A DNA stretch of 64,000 nt from Pseudomonas sp. Ga0074129 (lineage in GTDB: Bacteria > Pseudomonadota > Gammaproteobacteria > Pseudomonadales > Pseudomonadaceae), in NCBI GenBank assembly GCA_001465025.1, contig LNDO01000072.1, positions 1-64,000 on the forward strand, given 5' to 3'. A program made the translations under genes and the position numbers. A model generated the notes under the pieces. That model had not been told where the DNA came from. It worked only from the letters and a program-made list of their open reading frames with translations, and made no database searches. Shown here piece by piece: positions 50,775 to 61,718 of this stretch (position 1 is its first letter; the number at the start of each line of letters is the position of its first letter).

Positions 50775-53123
50775 TTAGAACGTCTGACCGAGAGAGAACT
50801 GGAAAATCTGCGTATCAGCGTCATCCGGCTCAACAATAGGCATCGCGAGACTGAAGCTCAACGGCCCCAGCGCGGTGATCCAAGTCAGGCCAACACCCAC
50901 GGAACTGGCCAACTGACCGGGGTCTATGTTGTTGCAATCTTTCTGAGTACTGCCGCAGTTGGTATCAAAGACGTTACCTACATCCCAAAACAATGCGGTA
51001 CGCAATGAACGCTGATCTTTTACGAACGGCATCGGGAAGAGCAACTCAGCACCGCCCTGAATCAAGACATTACCACCGAAAGGCAATGGGTCTTGGTCAG
51101 GATCACGCAATGTACCGGGGTTATTGCCTTTACTTGGTGTACTACGCGGACCTAGGCTGCTGTCTTTGAAACCGCGAACCGAATTGAAACCACCGGCATA
51201 GTAATGCTCATAGAACGGCAGATCGGTCGTTGATCCATAACTATCGCCATACCCAAGTTGACTGTGCAGACGCAGGGTATAGGTATCGGTTAATGGTTTG
51301 AATATCTGACCGCGGTAGTCAATTTTGTAGAACGACAGATCACTGCCGGGAACTGTGCTTTCGAAAACCAAACTTTGTGAATGACCACGGTTCGCTAACA
51401 CGCCACGGTTCAGGGTTGACTCGGACCAGCCAATAGAGGCCTTAAGATTTAGGTAATCCTCACCCTCCGACTTAATGAAGTCGAAGATTTCATCAACCGT
51501 GTAAACGCCCGTACCAATGCTGTCGTTCTGAATCGTCAAGCCGTAGGTCAGGCGAGAAGTATCGCTGATCGGGTAGCCGATGCTAACGCCTGCACCGTAG
51601 CTGTCGACGGAGTAGCTCGATACATCGGTGTTCAGTTCGTCGTAATCCGTCTCACGGAAGAAGGCGTTATAACCCAAGCTCACGCCATCCTCAGTCCAGT
51701 ACGGATCCACGAAACCAAAGTTGTAACTGCTCTGGTATTCGCTGCGATTCAGCCCCAGGCTAACTTTGTTACCTGTACCCAGGAAGTTGTTCTGAGTAAT
51801 AGAGCCGCCGAGAATAAGGCCTGCGTTCTGAGCGAAACCAACGCTGGCCGTGATAGAGCCCGAAGCCTGCTCTTCGACGCTGTAGTTAACGTCGACCTGA
51901 TCGTCAGTTCCTGGCACTTGCGGGGTTTCGACGTTCACTTCCTTGAAGTAGCCCAGGCGCTCCAAACGCACCTTGGATTGATCAATCAGGTAAGTGGATG
52001 CCCAGCCGCCTTCCATCTGACGCATTTCACGGCGCAGTACTTCGTCTTCAGATTTAGTGTTGCCGCGGAAGTTGATGCGGTTAACGTACGCACGCTTACC
52101 GGGATCTACCACAAAGGTGATCGACACGGTGCCATCGTCATGCGCCTCTGGCACGCCGTTGACGTTGGCAAAGGTATAACCCTCGTTACCCAGACGACGG
52201 GTAATCAGTTCGGAGGTGGTGGTCATCACTTTGCGTGAGAACACCTGACCTTCCTGAACCAGCAATAATGCACGCACCTGATCTTCAGGCACTTTTAGCT
52301 CACCACTGAGTTTGACCTCACGTACGGTGAACTTCTCGCCTTCTTCTACGTTTACGGTCACGTAGACGTGCTTTTTATCTGGTGTGATGGAGACCTGTGT
52401 CGAGCTGATATCCATGTTGATATAGCCACGATCCAGATAATAGGAACGTAAACGTTCCAAGTCGCCGGAAAGCTTCTCGCGGGCGTACTTATCATCGTTG
52501 CGGAAGAAAGACAGCCAGTTGGTGGTTTTCAGCTCGAAGAGGTCGATCAGGTCTTCATCAGAGAAAACGCTGTTACCCACCACGTTGATGTGCTGAATAG
52601 CGGCAACCGAACCTTCGCTGATATTGATCTTCAAGGCCACACGGTTACGCGGCTGAGGAATGACCTCGGCTTCAATCTCGGCGGAGTAACGACCCTGGGA
52701 CACATATTGACGTTGCAGTTCGTTACGAACGCCTTCAAGCGTGGCGCGCTGGAAAATCTCGCCCTCCGCCAAGCCTGATTGGTTAAGACCTTTGAGTAGG
52801 TCTTCACTGCTGATGGCTTTGTTGCCCTCAATCTCAATACTGGAGATCGAAGGCCGCTCCACGACGGTCACAACCAACACATCGCCTTCACGACCTAGTT
52901 GGATGTCCTGAAAAAAGCCTGTTTTGAACAGTTCGCGCGTGGCGTCAACCAGTGCCCGATCATCAGCTTTGGCGCCCACGTTGAGCGGTAACGCACCAAA
53001 AACGCTGCCTGCGGAAACCCGCTGCAGACCGGTAACCCGGATATCGGAGATAGTGAAGGACTCGGCGTGAACTTCGGTGATCATCAGTGCGGCAAGCACT
53101 GCAGGTAGCAGCAGACGTTTCAT
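50775..53123 (-). CDS. bamA: Outer membrane protein assembly factor BamA
   Basis: A 782-residue core of the Bam complex that inserts beta-barrel proteins into the outer membrane. The signal peptide is MKRLLLPAVLAALMITEVHA. Five POTRA domains follow (about residues 21-420), the first starting FTISDIRVTGLQRVSAG. A 16-strand barrel completes the protein, with the conserved SVRGFKDSSLGPR (VRGF/Y) loop motif and a C-terminal Phe (LGQTF). The start is the ATG at 53123. It lies 88 bases downstream of rseP. Confidence 0.97.
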   Translation of the reverse strand: MKRLLLPAVLAALMITEVHAESFTISDIRVTGLQRVSAGSVFGALPLNVGAKADDRALVDATRELFKTGFFQDIQLGREGDVLVVTVVERPSISSIEIEGNKAISSEDLLKGLNQSGLAEGEIFQRATLEGVRNELQRQYVSQGRYSAEIEAEVIPQPRNRVALKINISEGSVAAIQHINVVGNSVFSDEDLIDLFELKTTNWLSFFRNDDKYAREKLSGDLERLRSYYLDRGYINMDISSTQVSITPDKKHVYVTVNVEEGEKFTVREVKLSGELKVPEDQVRALLLVQEGQVFSRKVMTTTSELITRRLGNEGYTFANVNGVPEAHDDGTVSITFVVDPGKRAYVNRINFRGNTKSEDEVLRREMRQMEGGWASTYLIDQSKVRLERLGYFKEVNVETPQVPGTDDQVDVNYSVEEQASGSITASVGFAQNAGLILGGSITQNNFLGTGNKVSLGLNRSEYQSSYNFGFVDPYWTEDGVSLGYNAFFRETDYDELNTDVSSYSVDSYGAGVSIGYPISDTSRLTYGLTIQNDSIGTGVYTVDEIFDFIKSEGEDYLNLKASIGWSESTLNRGVLANRGHSQSLVFESTVPGSDLSFYKIDYRGQIFKPLTDTYTLRLHSQLGYGDSYGSTTDLPFYEHYYAGGFNSVRGFKDSSLGPRSTPSKGNNPGTLRDPDQDPLPFGGNVLIQGGAELLFPMPFVKDQRSLRTALFWDVGNVFDTNCGSTQKDCNNIDPGQLASSVGVGLTWITALGPLSFSLAMPIVEPDDADTQIFQFSLGQTF

Positions 53124-53211
53124 GAAGTCCTTTCTTATTCCAACTGACAATAAAAAATCTGCCGCTACACGCGACACTTTTTGTACATACCGAGAGCGTG
53201 AACAGTGGCGA

Positions 53212-54564
53212 TTACAGGCGGCTTAGGTCGTTTATTAGAGCCAGCAACATTACCCCTACGACCATGCTGATACCGATCTGCATCCCCCAACCTTGTATCC
53301 GATCCGACAAGGGGCGACCACGCACCCATTCGACCAGATAAAAAAGCAGGTGCCCCCCGTCCAAAACGGGAATAGGCAACAAATTGAGAACCCCCAGGCT
53401 AATGCTCAGATAGGCAAGGAATTTTAGAAAATCACTCAAACCCGACTCAGCAGAAGCGCCCGCCACTTTAGCAATGGTTATCGGCCCGCTCAAGTTTTTT
53501 ACCGAGAGCTCGCCAAACAGCATTTTCTTCAATGATTCAAGGGTCAGAACGCTCATTGCCCAGGTGTTTTTTGCACCCTCGGCGATGGCGTCTATCGGGC
53601 CAAAGCGAACCTCCCGCAGCATCTCAGCAGGCCATTGGCCACCCGCAACACCCGCCCCCAGATAACCACTTAGAGCATCACCCTCGCCGCGCGCCGCCAG
53701 ATTTAAGGGCAATTGCAGCTGCACGCCCTCGCGCTCAATAAGCAGGCTGACGCTTTTTTGCGGCATTGCACGAATCTGATCAACCCATTGCTGCCAATCC
53801 GTCAACACCTGACCATCCAGGGCTAGCAAACGATCGCCAACCCTTAATCCAGCTGCCTGAGCGGGACCGTCAGGGTCCAACTGAGCCAGCACTGGCTCTA
53901 GTGCGGGACGCCAAGGGCGAATACCTAACGAAGCAATCGGGTCAGGCTCATCAGCGCCACGCAGCCAGTTATCCAAGGTAATGGTGCGTTGGATTTCAGC
54001 CGTTGAGCCAGGCGCTAACAAGCCAACATTGATCGAGCCGCTTTCACCCAGACGGCTGACCAACTGCAGATTGACGGCGGCCCAACCGGTGGTGGTTTTA
54101 CCGTTTACGGCAACAATCTCTTGTCCCGGCGCAAGACCCGCCACATCCGCCAGACTACCAACCTCAACTGCGCCGATAACCGGGCGAACCTGCTGACCAC
54201 CCAACATCGCCACCGCCCAGAAAAACAGCAGCGCGAGCAGGAAGTTAGCAATAGGCCCAGCGGCAACGATGGCAATCCGCTGCTGAACCGATTTACGGTT
54301 AAAGGACTGATCTAGCAACTCAGGCGCGACATCGCCTTCACGCTCATCAAGCATTTTCACGTAACCGCCGAGAGGAATGGCGGCCACAACAAACTCGGTT
54401 CCTTGCTTGTCATGCCAGCGCAGTAATGGGCTGCCGAAGCCGACGGAAAAACGCAGCACCTTAACGCCACAACGACGGGCAACCCAAAAATGACCAAACT
54501 CATGAATGGTAACTAACACCCCAAGTGCAACCAGGGTGCCCACCAACATATACAGTGCGCTCAT
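53212..54564 (-). CDS. rseP: Site-2 protease RseP (MucP)
   Basis: A 450-residue inner-membrane zinc protease that cuts the anti-sigma factor (MucA/RseA type) after DegS/AlgW cleavage, releasing the envelope-stress sigma factor. The metal site is TIHEFGHFWVAR in the first helix and LLPIPVLDGGHLLFYLVE in the third. Two PDZ domains lie in the periplasmic loop (about 115-300). Placement beside bamA and skp fits outer-membrane quality control. Confidence 0.97.
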   Translation of the reverse strand: MSALYMLVGTLVALGVLVTIHEFGHFWVARRCGVKVLRFSVGFGSPLLRWHDKQGTEFVVAAIPLGGYVKMLDEREGDVAPELLDQSFNRKSVQQRIAIVAAGPIANFLLALLFFWAVAMLGGQQVRPVIGAVEVGSLADVAGLAPGQEIVAVNGKTTTGWAAVNLQLVSRLGESGSINVGLLAPGSTAEIQRTITLDNWLRGADEPDPIASLGIRPWRPALEPVLAQLDPDGPAQAAGLRVGDRLLALDGQVLTDWQQWVDQIRAMPQKSVSLLIEREGVQLQLPLNLAARGEGDALSGYLGAGVAGGQWPAEMLREVRFGPIDAIAEGAKNTWAMSVLTLESLKKMLFGELSVKNLSGPITIAKVAGASAESGLSDFLKFLAYLSISLGVLNLLPIPVLDGGHLLFYLVEWVRGRPLSDRIQGWGMQIGISMVVGVMLLALINDLSRL

Positions 54565-54585
54565 CTTACTTCTCCGCGTCGGCGA

Positions 54586-55770
54586 TCAACGCTGGGCCAG
54601 CCAGCGCTCCGCCAGATTACGGGCTTGGCCATCAGCCACCAGCACCGTATCCAGACATTCAAGAGCCACAGCCGGCTCAGCTTGCAAAACGTGCTCGATG
54701 ATACTCGCGATCTCAGGGAAGCGGATGCGTCGTTCAAGAAATGCTGCCACGGCTACTTCATTAGCAGCATTCAACATGGCCGGAGCTGTGCCCCCCGCCT
54801 GCGCGGCTTCGCGCGCCAGACGCAAACAAGGAAAGCGCTGTTCATCCGGTACTTGAAAGTCCAGCCGAGCGATGGCGAACAAATCCAGTGGCGCCACTCC
54901 TGAGTCGATGCGCTCAGGCCAGGCCAAGGCATGACTGATGGGGGTGCGCATATCCGGGTTACCCAACTGCGCTAACACCGAACCGTCGACGTAATCGACC
55001 AGCGAATGGATCACGCTCTGCGGATGAACCACCACTTCAATCTGAGCCGGTGACGCATCGAACAACCAGCAGGCCTCAATCAACTCGAGGCCTTTGTTCA
55101 TCATGCTCGCCGAATCTACAGATATCTTGCGACCCATGGACCAGTTTGGGTGCGCGCAGGCCTGCTCAGGCGTAACTGCATGCAGTTGATCCAAGGGCAT
55201 CTCGCGAAATGGTCCACCCGATGCGGTCAACAGCACGCGGCGCACACCGACTTGCTGCAACCCACGGGCATAGTCACCCGGCAGGCATTGGAAAATGGCG
55301 TTGTGCTCGCTATCGATCGGCAGCAGCACTGCACCGCCGCGCTTGACCGCCTGCATAAACAAGGCGCCAGACATGACCAAAGCTTCTTTATTGGCCAGCA
55401 ACACCTTTTTACCGGCCTCGGCTGCTGCCAGGGTAGGCGGCAGGCCTGCTGCACCAACAATCGCGGCCATCACAACATCAACATCAGCGTGCGCCGCCAC
55501 CTCACAGAGGCTCTGCGCACCATGCAGAACCTCTGTGACCAAACCTGCCGCGCGCAGGCTGACCTGTAGCTGGTGAGCAACAACCGCATCAGGCACCACG
55601 GCATAACGCGGCTTATGCTTGACGCACAGCGCTTCAAGCTCGGCGATGCGACTAAAACCTGTCAACGCAAAAACCTGATATCGGTCAGGGTGACGGGCGA
55701 TCACATCCAAGGTGCTAAGACCAATGGAACCGGTCGCACCCAGCACGGTTATGTGTTGCACAGCGGTCAC
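54586..55770 (-). CDS. dxr: 1-deoxy-D-xylulose-5-phosphate reductoisomerase
   Basis: A 394-residue NADPH enzyme making methylerythritol phosphate, the committed MEP-pathway step. The NADPH loop is [17 protein letters not shown]. The metal/substrate motifs [22 protein letters not shown] and [22 protein letters not shown] are intact, and [14 protein letters not shown] is in the C-terminal part. The start is a GTG at 55770 overlapping the cdsA stop (GTGA); longer frames enter cdsA. Confidence 0.95.
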   Translation of the reverse strand: MTAVQHITVLGATGSIGLSTLDVIARHPDRYQVFALTGFSRIAELEALCVKHKPRYAVVPDAVVAHQLQVSLRAAGLVTEVLHGAQSLCEVAAHADVDVVMAAIVGAAGLPPTLAAAEAGKKVLLANKEALVMSGALFMQAVKRGGAVLLPIDSEHNAIFQCLPGDYARGLQQVGVRRVLLTASGGPFREMPLDQLHAVTPEQACAHPNWSMGRKISVDSASMMNKGLELIEACWLFDASPAQIEVVVHPQSVIHSLVDYVDGSVLAQLGNPDMRTPISHALAWPERIDSGVAPLDLFAIARLDFQVPDEQRFPCLRLAREAAQAGGTAPAMLNAANEVAVAAFLERRIRFPEIASIIEHVLQAEPAVALECLDTVLVADGQARNLAERWLAQR

Positions 55771-56582
55771 GATGCCCCCCAGCCTGATAGCCACAGTAGG
55801 GCAGCAAAGACAGGGATAGCGGCGGTCAAACTGTCGATACGGTCCAGCACACCGCCATGCCCCGGCAGAAGATTGCTGCTGTCCTTGATGCCGGCCTGAC
55901 GCTTGAACATGCTTTCGGTCAAATCGCCCACCACCGAGATCATCACGACCAGCGCGGTCCCCAGCAATGCCAACAACAGGTGACTGATCGACCAGTCGCG
56001 ATAAACGCCCACGACGGCACAAAGGACCAGCGTAACGAATAAACCGCCAAATACACCTTCCCAGCTCTTACCAGGACTGACTTGAGGCGCCAATTTACGC
56101 CGCCCAAAACGTCGACCGAAGAAGTAGGCACCGATATCGGCCCCCCAAACCAACACCATCACCGCCAGAATCAGCAGGTTCGCCTCAGGCCATTGCTTGA
56201 ACAGCACTAAGCCTTGCCAAGCTGGCAGCAAAATCAGCAGACCAATCAGCAGCCGGCTGGGTGCCGATGCCCAGTAACGACGGGTACCCGGGTAGCCAAT
56301 AACCAGAAAGGTCGCCAGCGACCACCACACCACTGCAAGCAGCAACACCCAAGGCGCGAGCATTGGCAGCCCATACAAGCCAGCCAACAGAACCGCTACC
56401 AGCGCAGCAAAGCCTACGCGCTGCAACTGCGCAGAAAAACCCGCCAACCGAGCCCATTCCCAACCGCCAAGGCTGACGACCGCACCAATAAACAACGCGA
56501 ACAAACCGCCATCAAGTAAAAAAAAGCCGCCCAGAGCAAATGGCAGCAACACCAACGCGGTGATGATTCGTTGTTTAAGCAT
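55767..56582 (-). CDS. cdsA: Phosphatidate cytidylyltransferase
   Basis: A 271-residue polytopic inner-membrane enzyme making CDP-diacylglycerol from CTP and phosphatidic acid. It has about eight helices and the C-terminal signature [20 protein letters not shown] followed by [14 protein letters not shown], which holds the metal-binding Asp residues. Its start shares one base with the uppS stop (TAATG), and its stop overlaps dxr, so three genes are translationally linked. Confidence 0.96.
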   Translation of the reverse strand: MLKQRIITALVLLPFALGGFFLLDGGLFALFIGAVVSLGGWEWARLAGFSAQLQRVGFAALVAVLLAGLYGLPMLAPWVLLLAVVWWSLATFLVIGYPGTRRYWASAPSRLLIGLLILLPAWQGLVLFKQWPEANLLILAVMVLVWGADIGAYFFGRRFGRRKLAPQVSPGKSWEGVFGGLFVTLVLCAVVGVYRDWSISHLLLALLGTALVVMISVVGDLTESMFKRQAGIKDSSNLLPGHGGVLDRIDSLTAAIPVFAALLWLSGWGAS

Positions 56583-57337
56583 TATTTACGCGCCTCAGCC
56601 ACAACCTGCTCGCTGGTTTTCCCAAAGCGACGCTGTCGGCTCGCAAAGTCGGCCAGGGCTTTACGCATGGCATCGTGTTTGAAGTCCGGCCAAAAAAGGT
56701 CGGAGAAATACAGCTCGGTGTAAGCCAGCTGCCAAAGCAAAAAATTACTGATGCGATGCTCACCACCCGTACGAATGCACAAATCAGGCAACGGCAGATC
56801 ACCCGTCACCAAGCATCCCTGAAGCAATTCCGGAGTGATATCGTCGGGGCACAAATGGCCACCCTGCACCTCGCGCGCAAGACGTTGAGCGGCCTGTGCA
56901 ATGTCCCATTGACCGCCATAATTGGCAGCCACCTGCAGGACAAAACGTCGATCTCCTGCGGTTTGAGCTTCTGCTTCACGCATGGCGGCCTGCAATTCAG
57001 GGTGAAAGCGTGAACGGTCGCCAATAATGCGCAGACTGATGTCGTTGGCATCAAGTTTTTTTGCTTCACGGCGCAGAGCCCCGAGGAACAACTCCATCAG
57101 GGCGCTGACTTCTTCAGCTGGGCGCTGCCAGTTTTCACTGGAGAACGCGAACAGCGTCAGCACCTCAACGCCAGCTTCTGCGCACACCTCAATGACGGCG
57201 CGCACTGCATCAACACCGGCCTTATGGCCAGCGACACCGGGCAGAAGACGCTTCTTCGCCCAGCGATTATTGCCATCCATGATGATCGCTACGTGCCGTG
57301 GCACAGCGAGCGGATGTCCGTCGGTGGTTTTGTCCAT
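56582..57337 (-). CDS. uppS: Undecaprenyl diphosphate synthase
   Basis: A 251-residue cis-prenyltransferase that extends farnesyl diphosphate to the C55 carrier lipid for peptidoglycan and O-antigen. The catalytic start is HVAIIMDGNNRWAKKR (Asp of MDGN). The FAFSSENWQRP segment and the C-terminal LCIRTGGEHRISNFLLWQ motif are intact. frr ends 16 bases upstream. Confidence 0.97.
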   Translation of the reverse strand: MDKTTDGHPLAVPRHVAIIMDGNNRWAKKRLLPGVAGHKAGVDAVRAVIEVCAEAGVEVLTLFAFSSENWQRPAEEVSALMELFLGALRREAKKLDANDISLRIIGDRSRFHPELQAAMREAEAQTAGDRRFVLQVAANYGGQWDIAQAAQRLAREVQGGHLCPDDITPELLQGCLVTGDLPLPDLCIRTGGEHRISNFLLWQLAYTELYFSDLFWPDFKHDAMRKALADFASRQRRFGKTSEQVVAEARK

Positions 57338-57353
57338 GGCGATAATCTGACCG

Positions 57354-57911
57354 TTAAACGGCCATCAGATCCGCTTCTTTCTGCTTCACTGCCACTTCAA
57401 TTTCAGCGACAAACTTGTCCGTCAGTTTCTGGATATCGTCGGCGGCGCGGCGCTCCTCGTCTTCGCTGATTTCTTTCTCTTTCACCAAGTCTTTCAATTG
57501 GCTCAAAGCATCGCGACGAATATTGCGCACCGCTACGCGACCATCTTCAGCCGCATCACGCGCTTGCTTGGTGAAGCCCTTACGGGTTTCCTCGGTCAGC
57601 GCCGGCATGGAGATCAGCAGCAACTCACCCAGGTTGGTTGGGTTGAAGCCCAGACCGGAGCTTTGGATAGCCTTGTCGACCGCTGCCAGCATGTTGCGCT
57701 CGAAGGCCACAACTTGCAGGGTACGGGCATCTTTAACGGTGACGTTAGCCACTTGATTCAACGGCGTATCGGAACCGTAGTAAGGCACCATCACGCCACC
57801 GAGAATACTTGGATGCGCTTGGCCGGTACGGATTCGGCTGAAGGCGTGAATCAGTGATTCCAGGCTCTTCTGCATGCGTACTTGGGCGTCTTTCTTGATC
57901 TCATTGATCAT
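57354..57911 (-). CDS. frr: Ribosome recycling factor
   Basis: A 185-residue two-domain protein (three-helix bundle plus small beta domain) that with EF-G splits post-termination ribosomes. The family start [19 protein letters not shown], then [14 protein letters not shown] and the [12 protein letters not shown] and [12 protein letters not shown] segments, are recognisable. The start is the ATG at 57911 (MINEIK), 11 bases inside the end of pyrH. Confidence 0.97.
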   Translation of the reverse strand: MINEIKKDAQVRMQKSLESLIHAFSRIRTGQAHPSILGGVMVPYYGSDTPLNQVANVTVKDARTLQVVAFERNMLAAVDKAIQSSGLGFNPTNLGELLLISMPALTEETRKGFTKQARDAAEDGRVAVRNIRRDALSQLKDLVKEKEISEDEERRAADDIQKLTDKFVAEIEVAVKQKEADLMAV

Positions 57912-58650
57912 GTTTATCTTCCTCAATCAGAGTGCCTTCAGCGCCGCCAACTACAACGTTCAGCAGGGCACCAGGCTTGTTCATGTTGAAAACACGCAGC
58001 GGCATATTATGGTCGCGGCACAGACAGATGGCCGTCAGGTCCATTACGCCCAGCTTGCGGTCGAGCACCTCGTCGTAGGTGAGGCGGTCGAACTTCTCGG
58101 CATGCGGGTCTTTGAATGGATCGGCAGTGTACACACCATCCACCTTGGTCGCTTTGAGCACCACGTCGGCATCGATTTCGATGGCACGTAGGCACGCGGC
58201 CGAGTCGGTGGTGAAGAAGGGATTACCCGTGCCAGCGGCGAAGATCACCACCTCACCGGTTTTCAGATGACGCAGCGCCTTACGCCGGTCGTAGTGATCA
58301 GTCACCCCTACCATGGAGATGGCCGACATCACGATGGCCGGAATATTCGAACGTTCCAGCGCGTCGCGCATGGCCAAGGCGTTCATCACGGTGGCGAGCA
58401 TGCCCATGTGGTCGCCGGTTACCCGGTCCATGCCTGCAGCGCTTAGTGCAGCGCCACGGAACAGGTTACCACCGCCAATAACCAAGCCGACCTGTACGCC
58501 GATACCGACCAGTTGGCCGACTTCCAACGCCATGCGGTCAAGCACCTTGGGATCGATGCCAAAATCTTCTGAGCCCATCAGGGCCTCGCCGCTAAGTTTG
58601 AGCAGAATGCGCTTGTAGCGCGGTTGACGACCACTCATCTGCTGAGCCAT
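57901..58650 (-). CDS. pyrH: UMP kinase
   Basis: A 249-residue hexameric kinase of the amino-acid-kinase fold converting UMP to UDP. N-terminal [15 protein letters not shown], the [12 protein letters not shown] loop, [19 protein letters not shown] and the [20 protein letters not shown] segment are typical. It overlaps frr by 11 bases at its 3' end and follows tsf by about 170 bases, with a probable terminator between. Confidence 0.97.
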   Translation of the reverse strand: MAQQMSGRQPRYKRILLKLSGEALMGSEDFGIDPKVLDRMALEVGQLVGIGVQVGLVIGGGNLFRGAALSAAGMDRVTGDHMGMLATVMNALAMRDALERSNIPAIVMSAISMVGVTDHYDRRKALRHLKTGEVVIFAAGTGNPFFTTDSAACLRAIEIDADVVLKATKVDGVYTADPFKDPHAEKFDRLTYDEVLDRKLGVMDLTAICLCRDHNMPLRVFNMNKPGALLNVVVGGAEGTLIEEDKHDQ

Positions 58651-58765
58651 TGCGAGTCTCTCCTGCGGCGTTTGAATTCTTTACGGGCCTTTAACCCGCT
58701 CTGTCGAACGCTATTAAAGCGCTCCGGTGCATTGCTGCAAACAACGCACCCTCCTTATTTGACAA

Positions 58766-58795
58766 AGAGGCTGCGCGCGTTAGCGGGCAGCCTCT
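58766..58795 (-). terminator. Probable terminator of the rpsB-tsf operon
   Basis: AGAGGCTGC (58766-58774) pairs with GCAGCCTCT (58787-58795) around a 12-base loop. On the minus strand it is followed by a short TTTGTC run. It lies about 25 bases past the tsf stop. Confidence 0.6.
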
Positions 58796-58818
58796 CCTGT
58801 CGACAGTAAGGAACCGTC

Positions 58819-59685
58819 TTACTGCTTGCTGGCAGCAGCCAATTGCGCAGCTACTTCTTCAGCGAAGTTATCAACCGGCTTCTCGATGCCGTCACCCACT
58901 TTGAAGTAGGTGAAGGAAACGATTTCAGCACCGGCTTTCTGGGCCAGAGCACCAACCTTGACTTCAGGATCTTTAACGAAGGCTTGCTCAACCAGACTGG
59001 CTTCAGCCAGGAACTTCTGGATACGACCGGCAACCATCTTCTCGACGATTTCGGCTGGCTTGCCCTTAATTTTGTCTTCGTTAAGGCTCAAGAACACAGC
59101 TTTCTCGCGCTCAATGGCTTCAGCGGAAACTTCCGATGGCAGCAGGAATTCCGGGTTGCTGGCCGCTACGTGCATGGCGATGTCTTTAGCCAGGTCGACG
59201 GTGCCGCCTTTCAGAACGACAGCAACACCGATCTTGTTACCGTGCAGGTAAGTACCGACCACGTCACCTTCAACGCGAACCAGACGACGAATGTTTACGT
59301 TCTCGCCAACTTTACCCACCAGAACCAGACGATCAGCTTCACGCGCTTCAATCAGCGGAGCAGCATCAGTCAGTTTGTCAGCAAAGGCTTGTTCAACGCT
59401 GGCCGCAACGAATGCTTTGAAGTCATCTTGCAGGGCCAGGAAGTCAGTCTGCGAGTTCACTTCTAGCAGAACGGCAGCTTTGCCATCATCTTTGATAGCG
59501 ATTGCGCCCTCAGCAGCCACGTTACCGGCTTTTTTGGCAGCCTTGATCGCGCCGGAAGCACGCATGTCGTCAATGGCTTTTTCGATGTCGCCGTCAGCCT
59601 TGGTCAAGGCCTTCTTGCAATCCATCATGCCTTCGCCAGTACGCTCACGCAGTTCTTTAACCAACGCTGCAGTAATTTCTGCCAT
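58819..59685 (-). CDS. tsf: Elongation factor Ts
   Basis: A 288-residue nucleotide exchange factor for EF-Tu. The N-terminal UBA-like module (LVKELRERTGEGMMDCKKAL) is followed by the conserved EVNSQTDFLA core region whose Asp-Phe contact EF-Tu. The dimerisation and C-terminal modules are complete. The start is the ATG at 59685 (MAEITAALV). It is downstream of rpsB with a hairpin in the 182-base gap. Confidence 0.98.
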   Translation of the reverse strand: MAEITAALVKELRERTGEGMMDCKKALTKADGDIEKAIDDMRASGAIKAAKKAGNVAAEGAIAIKDDGKAAVLLEVNSQTDFLALQDDFKAFVAASVEQAFADKLTDAAPLIEAREADRLVLVGKVGENVNIRRLVRVEGDVVGTYLHGNKIGVAVVLKGGTVDLAKDIAMHVAASNPEFLLPSEVSAEAIEREKAVFLSLNEDKIKGKPAEIVEKMVAGRIQKFLAEASLVEQAFVKDPEVKVGALAQKAGAEIVSFTYFKVGDGIEKPVDNFAEEVAAQLAAASKQ

Positions 59686-59811
59686 TTCAAAATCCTCTGG
59701 ATAGGTTGTTAACCATTCCACCCGCCGAGACGGGCGCTCAATTCATAACGCATTGTCGACAATGAACAGAATCGATTGCAGCTGTAAGTCGACAATGGTT
59801 TTCAAGGTGGC

Positions 59812-59836
59812 AAAAAGGGGGCCAAGCCCCCTTTTT
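59812..59836 (-). terminator. Terminator-like hairpin between rpsB and tsf
   Basis: AAAAAGGGGGC (59812-59822) pairs perfectly with GCCCCCTTTTT (59826-59836) around CAA, giving a U-tailed hairpin on the minus strand about 30 bases past the rpsB stop. As tsf normally depends on the rpsB promoter, it is probably a partial terminator setting the S2 to EF-Ts ratio. Confidence 0.75.
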
Positions 59837-59867
59837 GCGAACTAAGCAAACGCTGTGCGCGTTTTAC

Positions 59868-60611
59868 TTAGCCTTCAACAGCTTCGGCAGCCGGGGCTTG
59901 CTCGACGAATTCGTCGGTGCCGCCGTTAGCGTTGGTGCGACCACGGATTACCGAGTCAGCCATTGCACCCATGTACAGCTGGATGGCGCGAATGGCGTCA
60001 TCGTTACCTGGGATGATGTAGTCAACGCCTTCCGGGCTGCTGTTGGTATCGACGATGCCGATAACCGGGATACCCAGTTTGTTGGCTTCGGTGATAGCAA
60101 TGCGCTCATGGTCAACGTCGATCACGAACAGCGCGTCTGGCAGACCGCCCATGTCCTTGATACCACCCAAGCTGCGATCCAGTTTTTCCAGATCACGGGT
60201 GCGCATCAGGGCTTCTTTCTTGGTCAGCTTGGTGAAAGTACCGTCTTGCGACTGAACTTCCAGATCACGCAGACGCTTGATCGAGGCACGGATGGTTTTG
60301 TAGTTGGTCAGCATGCCGCCCAACCAGCGATGGTCAACGTACGGCGAACCGCAACGTGCTGCTTCTTCAGCAACGATCTTGCCAGCGGAACGCTTGGTGC
60401 CGACGAACAGGATCTTGTTTTTGCCAGTAGCCAGCTTCTCAACGAAAGCCAGGGCTTCGTTGAACATCGGCAGGGTTTTTTCGAGGTTGATAATATGAAT
60501 CTTGTTACGCGCGCCGAAAATGTATTTACCCATTTTCGGGTTCCAGTAACGGGTCTGGTGACCGAAGTGCACACCGGCCTTCAGCATATCGCGCATGTTG
60601 ACTTGGGACAT
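59868..60611 (-). CDS. rpsB: 30S ribosomal protein S2
   Basis: A 247-residue ribosomal protein. The family signature at the start is [22 protein letters not shown], followed by coiled-coil residues (about 100-150) and the [31 protein letters not shown]-type region (S2 signature 2). The C-terminal tail is acidic and Ala-rich. It is the first gene of rpsB-tsf. It is divergent from map; the 274-base gap holds the promoters and a long leader where S2 autoregulation, known in E. coli, could act. Confidence 0.98.
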   Translation of the reverse strand: MSQVNMRDMLKAGVHFGHQTRYWNPKMGKYIFGARNKIHIINLEKTLPMFNEALAFVEKLATGKNKILFVGTKRSAGKIVAEEAARCGSPYVDHRWLGGMLTNYKTIRASIKRLRDLEVQSQDGTFTKLTKKEALMRTRDLEKLDRSLGGIKDMGGLPDALFVIDVDHERIAITEANKLGIPVIGIVDTNSSPEGVDYIIPGNDDAIRAIQLYMGAMADSVIRGRTNANGGTDEFVEQAPAAEAVEG

Positions 60612-60885
60612 GATAGTTCCTTGATAAGTCGGGTTAGGCCTCCACGTATCCCGATCTCCAACCCCATGAACTTGTCACAAGGCACCCAGGAAACCGTGTC
60701 GATACGTGTGTGGGTTTAGGCTTTCAGGCATGCTGCCCGTAAAGCGGCGCGTTTTATATCATAGAAAGCCGCCGCAAGCTACAAGGCTAAAGCCGGACCG
60801 ACTCGCACCGCCCACTCACAACTTATGGCTGCGCCTCGTAGCTGCTAAGATAACGCCCTTTTCTGTGTGCACCCGAGAGCTCGCC

Positions 60886-61668
60886 ATGACCGTCACCATC
60901 AAAACCCCCGACGAAATCGAGAAAATGCGTGTAGCCGGTCGCCTGGCTGCCGAGGTTCTGGAAATGATCGGCGAGTACGTCAAGCCCGGCGTCACCACCG
61001 AAGAAATCGACCGCATCTGCCATGACTATATTGTCAACGTGCAGCAGGCCATTCCTGCGCCGCTCAACTATAAAGGCTTTCCCAAGTCGATCTGCACGTC
61101 GGTCAATCATGTGGTCTGCCACGGGATCCCGAACGACAAGCCTCTAAAGGAAGGTGACGTCATCAACATCGACATCACCGTGATCAAGGATGGCTACCAT
61201 GGCGACACCAGCAAAATGTTCATGGTCGGCAAAGTGCCCGAGTGGGCCGAGCGCCTGGCCAAGGTGACCCAGGAATGCATGTATAAAGGTATCGAACTGG
61301 TCAAGCCGGGCACGCGCCTGGGTGATATCGGCGAAGTGATCCAGAAGCATGCCGAGAAAAATGGTTTCTCTGTGGTGCGCGAGTATTGTGGCCACGGCAT
61401 CGGCGCCGTTTTCCATGAAGAGCCGCAAGTCTTGCACTACGGCCGCGCCGGAACCGGCATGGAACTGCAAGAAGGCATGACCTTCACCATTGAGCCGATG
61501 ATCAACCAAGGCCGCGCTGAGACCCGCACATTAGGTGACGGCTGGACCGCCATTACCAAGGATCGCAAGCTCTCCGCACAGTGGGAACACACCATTCTGG
61601 TAACCGCCGATGGCTACGAGATCTTTACCCTGCGCAACGATGACACCATTCCCCGCACGTCAGCCTGA
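60886..61668 (+). CDS. map: Methionine aminopeptidase, type I
   Basis: A 260-residue dinuclear-metal protease that removes the initiator Met. The metal ligands are the Asp residues of [19 protein letters not shown], the His of [13 protein letters not shown], and the Glu residues of FTIEPMIN and [23 protein letters not shown] holds the substrate His. The start is the ATG at 60886 (MTVTIKTP); the in-frame upstream extension runs through repeat-like DNA and is rejected. glnD follows by 50 bases. Confidence 0.97.
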   Translation: MTVTIKTPDEIEKMRVAGRLAAEVLEMIGEYVKPGVTTEEIDRICHDYIVNVQQAIPAPLNYKGFPKSICTSVNHVVCHGIPNDKPLKEGDVINIDITVIKDGYHGDTSKMFMVGKVPEWAERLAKVTQECMYKGIELVKPGTRLGDIGEVIQKHAEKNGFSVVREYCGHGIGAVFHEEPQVLHYGRAGTGMELQEGMTFTIEPMINQGRAETRTLGDGWTAITKDRKLSAQWEHTILVTADGYEIFTLRNDDTIPRTSA

Positions 61669-61718
61669 CCCCTCGGGGCATTCTCACCGCGACTGTTCTT
61701 GTATTAAGGAAAGCTGTC

